Source: UKL13-3 sp040387195
Lineage (GTDB): Bacteria > Bacteroidota > Bacteroidia > UKL13-3
Reading direction: 5' to 3'
DNA length: 64,000 nucleotides
Assembly (NCBI GenBank): GCA_040387195.1
Contig: JAZKEF010000004.1
Coordinates: 124,001-188,000, forward strand
Part shown: positions 59,382-64,000 of the stretch, in pieces
How positions within the stretch are numbered: the first letter of the stretch is position 1
Layout: every line of letters starts with the position of its first letter
The notes under the pieces: model-generated
What the model was told of the DNA's origin: nothing
Database searches by the model: none
The model's input: the letters and a program-made list of their open reading frames with translations, nothing else
Position numbers and translations under genes: made by a program

Positions 59382-62330
59382 TTAAACAACCATGTTCACA
59401 ATCTTGCCTTTCACAAAAATGATTTTCTTAGGTGTTTTACCCTCAAGCCATTTTTGTACAGCTTCATCTGCAAGCACAATCTGTTCTACTTCCTGTTGGG
59501 ACAAGGTTAAGCTCAGCTCAATATTCATGCGGTGTTTACCGTTCACGGAAATAGGATAGCTAAACGAATCCTCAACAAGAAATTCGGAATTGAAGATGGG
59601 GAATTGAGAATTGAATACGGAATCAGTATTACCTAATGCAGCCCATAATTCTTCTGCAATATGCGGAGCGTAGGGACTCAAACAAATCACCACATTCTCC
59701 AGAATTTCTTTTTTGCTCGATTTGAGTTCCGTGAGTTCGTTCACACAAATCATGAATGCCGGCACCGAAGTATTGAAAGAAAAATTTTCAATATCCTCCC
59801 CCACTTTTTTAATAAGTTTATGCAATACCTTCAACTCTTTTTTATCGGCAGCTTCAGCTGAAACGATAAGGTTTCCTTCCTGGTTGTAAAACAATTTCCA
59901 TAGTTTTTTCAGGAAACGGTGAACACCCTCAATCCCTTGTGTACTCCAGGGTTTGCTTTGTTCCAACGGACCTAAAAACATTTCGTATAAGCGTAGGGTA
60001 TCAGCTCCGTAGTCTTCTACAATATTGTCGGGAGTAACAACATTATATTTGGATTTTGACATTTTTTCAACTTCCCAACTACAAATATATTTTCCATCCT
60101 CAAGAAGAAATTCTGCGTTACTAAAATCTTTGTCTTTCTTTATTGATTCGAGATTCAAAATATCATTTTCAACATATTCAATATTTATTCTTTGAGAATT
60201 AACTGAATAATTGGATAAAAGGTCCAAAGAGACACCTGCTCTCTTAAGCTTCTCCTCAATATGTTTCTTTACTATGTCTTGGTTTTCAATTAATCCATAA
60301 CTAACGTAGCTTGGAGAAAGAAACATTCCCTCATACTTATTTTTCGAATCAGACGCCCCTGCCTTCTCACCGTCAAAATGCAGATTAATTCTGTAAACAA
60401 AATTTGAACGTCCTGTTATCATCCCTTGATTAATCAACTTCTGCGCTGGTTCGTTCATCGGAATAAATCCACGGTCAAATAAAAACTTGGTCCAGAAACG
60501 CACGTACAATAAATGTCCCGTGGCGTGTTCGCTTCCTCCAAGGTATAGGTCTACATTCTTCCAATACTCAATGGCTTCTTTACTTGCAAACTCATGATCA
60601 TTGGTTGGATCCATATACCGCAGGAAATACCAGGATGAACCTGCCCAACCCGGCATGGTTGTGGTTTCAATCGGGAAACCCTCGGTGCTTACTTCCTGTT
60701 TGGTTTCATCCCATGCCCATTTCTCGGCACGTGCCAATGGTGGTTCTCCGTCTTCGGTCGGTAAAAATTTATCGATGGCCGGAAGTTCCAGCGGCAGTTT
60801 ATCTTCAGGAATGCAATACGGAATTCCGTTTTTGTAGTACACCGGAATTGGTTCTCCCCAATAACGTTGGCGGCCAAAAATGGCATCACGCAAGCGGAAG
60901 TTGGTTTTCCCTTTACCTATTTTACGTTTATCAATATACTCTACTGCTTTTTTGATGGCATCCTTTACATCGAGTCCATTGAGGAAATCTGAATGCGTTA
61001 GTTTTCCATCCTTGGCATCGTATGAAGCTGTGTTCAGGTCATGTCCTTCGGGAACAGCTACTACCGGGAGAATTGGCAAATCAAAATGTTTGGCAAACGC
61101 AAAATCTCTCGAATCATGCGCAGGAACAGCCATTACAGCTCCCGTTCCATATCCGGCCAATACATAGTCGGCTACCCAAATGGGTACTTCCTGCCCGGTA
61201 AAAGGGTGCATAGCATACATCCCCGTAAAGGCTCCTGTAATCCGTTTCACATCTGCCTGGCGTTCGCGTTCACTTCTGTTTTTGGCTTCGTCAACATACG
61301 CCATCACATCATCCATATAGTTGGGATGCAACAGGTCATCTAAAAATTCATACTCAGGTGCAATGGCGAGGTAACTCACACCAAAAATAGTATCGGGACG
61401 TGTGGTAAAAACTTCAATATCAAAATTGCGGTCCTGCACCGTAAAACTCAAACTCGCTCCCTGCGATTTTCCAATCCAGTTGCGTTGCGTTTCCTTCAAA
61501 CTTTCGGTCCAATCCAATCCATCCAGGTCTTTCAATAACCTATCGGCATAGGCTGTGATGCGCATGCTCCATTGGTTCATCAGCTTGCGCTCAACAGGAT
61601 AACCACCACGTTCGCTCACACCATCCTTCACCTCATCGTTGCTCAATACCGTACCCAATTGCGGGCACCAATTTACAAAAGCCTCGCTGAGGTATGCCAG
61701 CCGGAATCCGAGTAATATATTCTGTTTGTGTACTTCATCAAACATTTTCCAATCAGCAGACGTAAAGTGTGAAAAATCCAACTCCACAGCTCCCGTTAAA
61801 ATAGAATCATCACTTCCCTTAAAACCTTGCGTTTCAAAAATGTGAATCAGTGTATCAATGGGCTCAGCTTTGTCTGTATGCGGATTGTACCATGAATTGT
61901 ATAATTGGATAAAAATCCACTGTGTCCATTTGTAGTAAGATGGATCGGATGTACGTACTTCTCTGTCCCAATCATAGCAGAATCCAATTTTATCCAATTG
62001 TTCGCGGTAACGTGCAATATTTTTTTCGGTAGTGATGGCTGGATGTTGTCCGGTTTGGATCGCATACTGTTCGGCAGGCAATCCAAAAGAATCATACCCC
62101 ATCGGATGCAATACATTGAATCCCTTCAAACGTTTGTAGCGGGCATATATATCGGAAGCAATATAACCCAAGGGATGTCCTACGTGCAAACCTGCACCAC
62201 TTGGATACGGAAACATATCCAGCACATAACACTTTGGCCTGGTAGTGTCCTCGCTGATTTTATAAATTCCATCCGCTCTCCACTTATCCTGCCAGTCCTG
62301 TTCTATCTGTTTAAAATCGTACTCTTTCAT
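59382..62330 (-). CDS. leuS: Leucyl-tRNA synthetase
   Basis: Charges tRNA-Leu, class Ia. The HIGH-type motif is in PYPSGAGLHVGHPLGY (about 42-57), and KMSKS (60052-60066) ends the catalytic domain. The editing domain (about 230-430) includes AHDSRDFAFAKHFDLPI. At 982 residues it is slightly long for Bacteroidota. A block just before KMSKS (60080-60400) is A/T-rich and includes a nonconserved KAGASDSKNKYEG...YSVNSQRINIEY stretch, which looks like a lineage-specific insertion. The stretch NSQFPIFNSEF (59579-59626) is encoded by an AATTC-type sequence. A single gene. Confidence 0.96.
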   Translation of the reverse strand: MKEYDFKQIEQDWQDKWRADGIYKISEDTTRPKCYVLDMFPYPSGAGLHVGHPLGYIASDIYARYKRLKGFNVLHPMGYDSFGLPAEQYAIQTGQHPAITTEKNIARYREQLDKIGFCYDWDREVRTSDPSYYKWTQWIFIQLYNSWYNPHTDKAEPIDTLIHIFETQGFKGSDDSILTGAVELDFSHFTSADWKMFDEVHKQNILLGFRLAYLSEAFVNWCPQLGTVLSNDEVKDGVSERGGYPVERKLMNQWSMRITAYADRLLKDLDGLDWTESLKETQRNWIGKSQGASLSFTVQDRNFDIEVFTTRPDTIFGVSYLAIAPEYEFLDDLLHPNYMDDVMAYVDEAKNRSERERQADVKRITGAFTGMYAMHPFTGQEVPIWVADYVLAGYGTGAVMAVPAHDSRDFAFAKHFDLPILPVVAVPEGHDLNTASYDAKDGKLTHSDFLNGLDVKDAIKKAVEYIDKRKIGKGKTNFRLRDAIFGRQRYWGEPIPVYYKNGIPYCIPEDKLPLELPAIDKFLPTEDGEPPLARAEKWAWDETKQEVSTEGFPIETTTMPGWAGSSWYFLRYMDPTNDHEFASKEAIEYWKNVDLYLGGSEHATGHLLYVRFWTKFLFDRGFIPMNEPAQKLINQGMITGRSNFVYRINLHFDGEKAGASDSKNKYEGMFLSPSYVSYGLIENQDIVKKHIEEKLKRAGVSLDLLSNYSVNSQRINIEYVENDILNLESIKKDKDFSNAEFLLEDGKYICSWEVEKMSKSKYNVVTPDNIVEDYGADTLRLYEMFLGPLEQSKPWSTQGIEGVHRFLKKLWKLFYNQEGNLIVSAEAADKKELKVLHKLIKKVGEDIENFSFNTSVPAFMICVNELTELKSSKKEILENVVICLSPYAPHIAEELWAALGNTDSVFNSQFPIFNSEFLVEDSFSYPISVNGKHRMNIELSLTLSQQEVEQIVLADEAVQKWLEGKTPKKIIFVKGKIVNMVV

Positions 62331-62339
62331 GTTACTTAT

Positions 62340-62388
62340 GTTGCGGGTTGTTTATTGCGGGTAGACTTCGACTCCGCTCAGCCACCGC
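62340..62388. repeat. CCCGCAA- and CTTCG-family repeats before leuS
   Basis: TGTTGCGGGTTGTTTATTGC (62340-62359) is the reverse complement of the CCCGCAA wording at 58468-58499. It is followed by GACTTCGACTCCGCTCAGCC (62364-62383) of the CTTCG...CTCAG family. Two families lie side by side. Confidence 0.6.
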
Positions 62389-62538
62389 TTATTGCAATTT
62401 TTATATCTTTTGAATCTCGTGCTTCATTCATTACGCATTTCTTCTTGCCTACTGCGTACTATCCTATTCGTCTACTTCCTCATTACGCTCCCGCTATCAG
62501 CGGGATTGCTCACTCCGAACTCCGCATTTCTGTTAACT

Positions 62539-62565
62539 AAAAACAGAGGCTTAGCCCCTGTTTTT
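62539..62565 (-). terminator. Terminator overlapping the DUF4290 stop
   Basis: AAAAACAG (62539-62546) and CTGTTTTT (62558-62565) form a stem with inner GGC/GCC pairs. The stop codon (62551-62553) lies in its loop. The minus-strand T-run follows. Confidence 0.65.
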
Positions 62566-63318
62566 GTTATTGTTGTTATTATTATTTCGAAAATTTCGGT
62601 TATTGCTGTTACCACTGCCACCACTGTTTCGATTGCTCCCACCGCTGTTGGGATTGTTGTTGTTGCGGTGTCTGTTATTGTTGTTGTTATTGTTGCGGTT
62701 CTTGAAATTACGGTTATTGCGGTTATTGTTGTTGTTACTGTTGCTATTGTTACCGAAATTAGCCGTACGGAATTCTACATTCTCATTATCCTCCACCCTT
62801 ATTTTTCCATCACTCAGCATTTCAAGGTGAGCAAGGATTTCTTCATCCGAAAGTGTTTCGGCATTCCAGCTTTTACAAGCGTTTTTCATGAATGAACCGA
62901 TGAGGTTAATAAAAGTTGTTTTCATCGAACCATCTTCCATTTCTGTAGCCGCTTCAATCATTTTCACAATATTTTTACCGTAAAAACGGAATCGAATCCT
63001 GCTTTGCGGGTAATCCATTAAATCCGGCTTGCGAAACACACTTTCCTTTGTAGGTAAAGGGTAAGGGCAATCAACATCCAGTTTAAAATCGGAGATGATA
63101 AACAGGTGATCCCATAATTTATGCTTGTAGTCGGCAACATCACGCAGTTGGGGGTTTAAACTTCCCATCAGCGATATCAACGCATTTGCTAAAACTGTTC
63201 TGCGGTCACGGCTGGGTTCGGCCATCGCAAAATTCACCATCTTCTGGATATTGCGACCATACTCCGAAATCATCATATGTTCGCGCTGGGTATTGTATTC
63301 TACGTCTATCTCGTTCAT
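62551..63318 (-). CDS. DUF4290 protein with long Asn/Arg/Gly-rich tail
   Basis: The DUF4290 domain covers about 1-180: VEYNTQREHMMISEYGRNIQ, LGSLNPQLRDVADYKHKLWD-type helices and FYGKNIVKMIEAA. The last 67 residues (about 189-255) are nearly all Asn, Arg, Gly and Ser, in runs of up to seven Asn, with scattered aromatic Phe. Such a tail is disordered and could bind RNA. I start at ATG 63318 (MNEIDVEYNTQ), which aligns with homologues. An upstream ATG (63345) and TTG (63378) are the alternatives; the TTG lies before a terminator hairpin and is rejected. Function unknown. Confidence 0.82.
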   Translation of the reverse strand: MNEIDVEYNTQREHMMISEYGRNIQKMVNFAMAEPSRDRRTVLANALISLMGSLNPQLRDVADYKHKLWDHLFIISDFKLDVDCPYPLPTKESVFRKPDLMDYPQSRIRFRFYGKNIVKMIEAATEMEDGSMKTTFINLIGSFMKNACKSWNAETLSDEEILAHLEMLSDGKIRVEDNENVEFRTANFGNNSNSNNNNNRNNRNFKNRNNNNNNNRHRNNNNPNSGGSNRNSGGSGNSNNRNFRNNNNNNNKNRG

Positions 63319-63345
63319 CAGTCTCGCAAGGTACATTTTTTCCAT

Positions 63346-63372
63346 AAAAAAAGCAGGACTATCTAAGTCCGC
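63346..63372 (-). terminator. Terminator of the upstream methyltransferase gene
   Basis: GGACT (63356-63360) pairs with AGTCC (63366-63370), with GC pairs outside, followed on the minus strand by seven T (63352-63346). It ends the gene at 63473 and stands in front of the DUF4290 start. Confidence 0.65.
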
Positions 63373-63472
63373 TTTCAAATTTTAGCACTGTGTGGGGATT
63401 CGCTCAATATTGCATAAAAATCCCAAATGCCACATTTACAGGATTACTATAACCGATAACGCTCAACGGCCG

Positions 63473-64000
63473 TTATTTTCGAATGAGGTAGTCCATACGG
63501 TAATGGGCATAGGGAAAGGTTTCAGGTTGGGTTATTTTTGTACCGGTAGCATTGCATTTTTGGGAAATAATTGCCAGTTCTTCCTCACTCCAAAACTTCC
63601 CCATATTATTCTGTTGAAGCAACATCTGTTTTAGCAAACGCAACATTTTTACCGGAGTATCATAATATATAAACCATTTTTCCCTGTCGGGAATATCGGA
63701 AAGATAGATGAGTCCATTGGCAGGTAGCAGATTACACAATTGCTCCAGTGCTAATAAACCAAGCTGAACGCTTTCAAAATATTGAAACGAAAAACAAAGG
63801 GTTGCTTTGGTAAATGTATGTTCTTTCAAACCGGCAACACGATAGAGCTCCAGGGCATTCCCGCAATAAAAATTCAGGTTATCAGTTTCAAAATGTTGTT
63901 TAGCATACGCAATGTGTTGTTCGGAAAAATCAACGCCTACTACTTCTTTGCAATAGGGAGCAAAATATTGAGTAAGTAATCCGTTGCCACAACAGACATC
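63473..64000 (-). CDS. Class I SAM-dependent methyltransferase, 5' end beyond the window
   Basis: The right end of the window cuts this gene; 175 codons remain and the open frame runs to the border. The first residues DVCCGNGLLTQYF form the SAM-binding motif I, followed by VGVDFSEQHIAYAKQHF with the acidic residue that binds the ribose. Later are FYCGNALELYRV and a downstream GLIYLSDIPDREKWFIYY. A TTG near 63829 is inside the protein, not the start. The N-terminus and thus the exact family are unseen; the substrate is unknown. Confidence 0.8.
   Translation of the reverse strand, partial: DVCCGNGLLTQYFAPYCKEVVGVDFSEQHIAYAKQHFETDNLNFYCGNALELYRVAGLKEHTFTKATLCFSFQYFESVQLGLLALEQLCNLLPANGLIYLSDIPDREKWFIYYDTPVKMLRLLKQMLLQQNNMGKFWSEEELAIISQKCNATGTKITQPETFPYAHYRMDYLIRK

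Noticed and set aside
61905..62540. 211-residue plus-strand frame overlapping the start of leuS
   Set aside because: It is antisense to the HIGH region of leuS and extends into repeat DNA; no domain.

Overview
This 64 kb window comes from the chromosome of a Bacteroidota bacterium. The evidence is a type IX secretion C-terminal sorting domain on an M28 peptidase, promoters of the TTTG-N19-TAnnTTTG type, starts without Shine-Dalgarno sequences, many SPII lipoproteins, an ExbB-ExbD-ExbD-TonB cluster, and several families typical of the phylum (DUF4290, DUF4296, DUF3276/PUR, DUF1573, long NusB, DUF3575). Base composition is moderately A/T-rich. I see no phage, insertion sequence, CRISPR array or integrated plasmid, and I cannot name the genus.

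Layout. 0-10 kb is mostly minus-strand housekeeping: ribD, a 46-residue basic protein, a fold-III arginine decarboxylase, a periplasmic-binding-fold protein downstream of guaA, pfkA, a lipoprotein, a PUR-domain protein and an ABC exporter. 10-14 kb on the plus strand holds leucine dehydrogenase and then nusB, a DUF1573 lipoprotein, yajC and coaE. 14-21 kb has a PiT phosphate transporter, a DinB-fold/hydrolase pair, a Thr-linker lipoprotein, adenine deaminase and recG. 21-24.5 kb encodes two envelope proteins, a WG-repeat protein and a TPR/beta-propeller/OmpA protein.

24.5-30.6 kb is the best-defined operon: exbB, exbD, exbD, tonB, a 69-residue membrane protein, a PstS-like lipoprotein and a TPR protein, bounded by a consensus promoter and a strong terminator. 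It looks like one inner-membrane energy-transduction machine with two unexplained exported partners. 30.6-36.6 kb is more accessory: an orphan HPt protein, an NlpC/P60 hydrolase, a BCP-type peroxiredoxin, the T9SS-exported M28 peptidase, an outer-membrane protein, a VOC protein, tRNA-Ser(UGA) followed by stacked hairpins, and a RIC/ScdA iron-sulfur repair protein.

36.9-51.5 kb has trpS, a PIN-PhoH ATPase, a 596-residue uncharacterised protein with an FMN/TIM-barrel flavour, an aminotransferase IV, thiolase, a second Thr-linker lipoprotein, CorA, an EamA transporter, a beta-CASP nuclease, upp and two thioredoxin-fold proteins. 51.5-64 kb has a DUF3575 pair, a third small lipoprotein, a fatty-acid desaturase, yggS, a DUF4296 lipoprotein, mutS2, truB, leuS, a DUF4290 protein with an Asn-rich tail, and a methyltransferase cut by the window end.

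The most unusual signals are not single genes. (1) Several families of short degenerate dispersed sequences sit in the intergenic gaps, and one of them appears to have entered coding sequence (yggS, possibly leuS). (2) A family of small lipoproteins sharing a C-terminal beta-rich domain occurs at three separate loci. (3) The Ton operon carries a PstS-like and a TPR protein. (4) A perfect 17-bp inverted repeat lies behind the tRNA gene.
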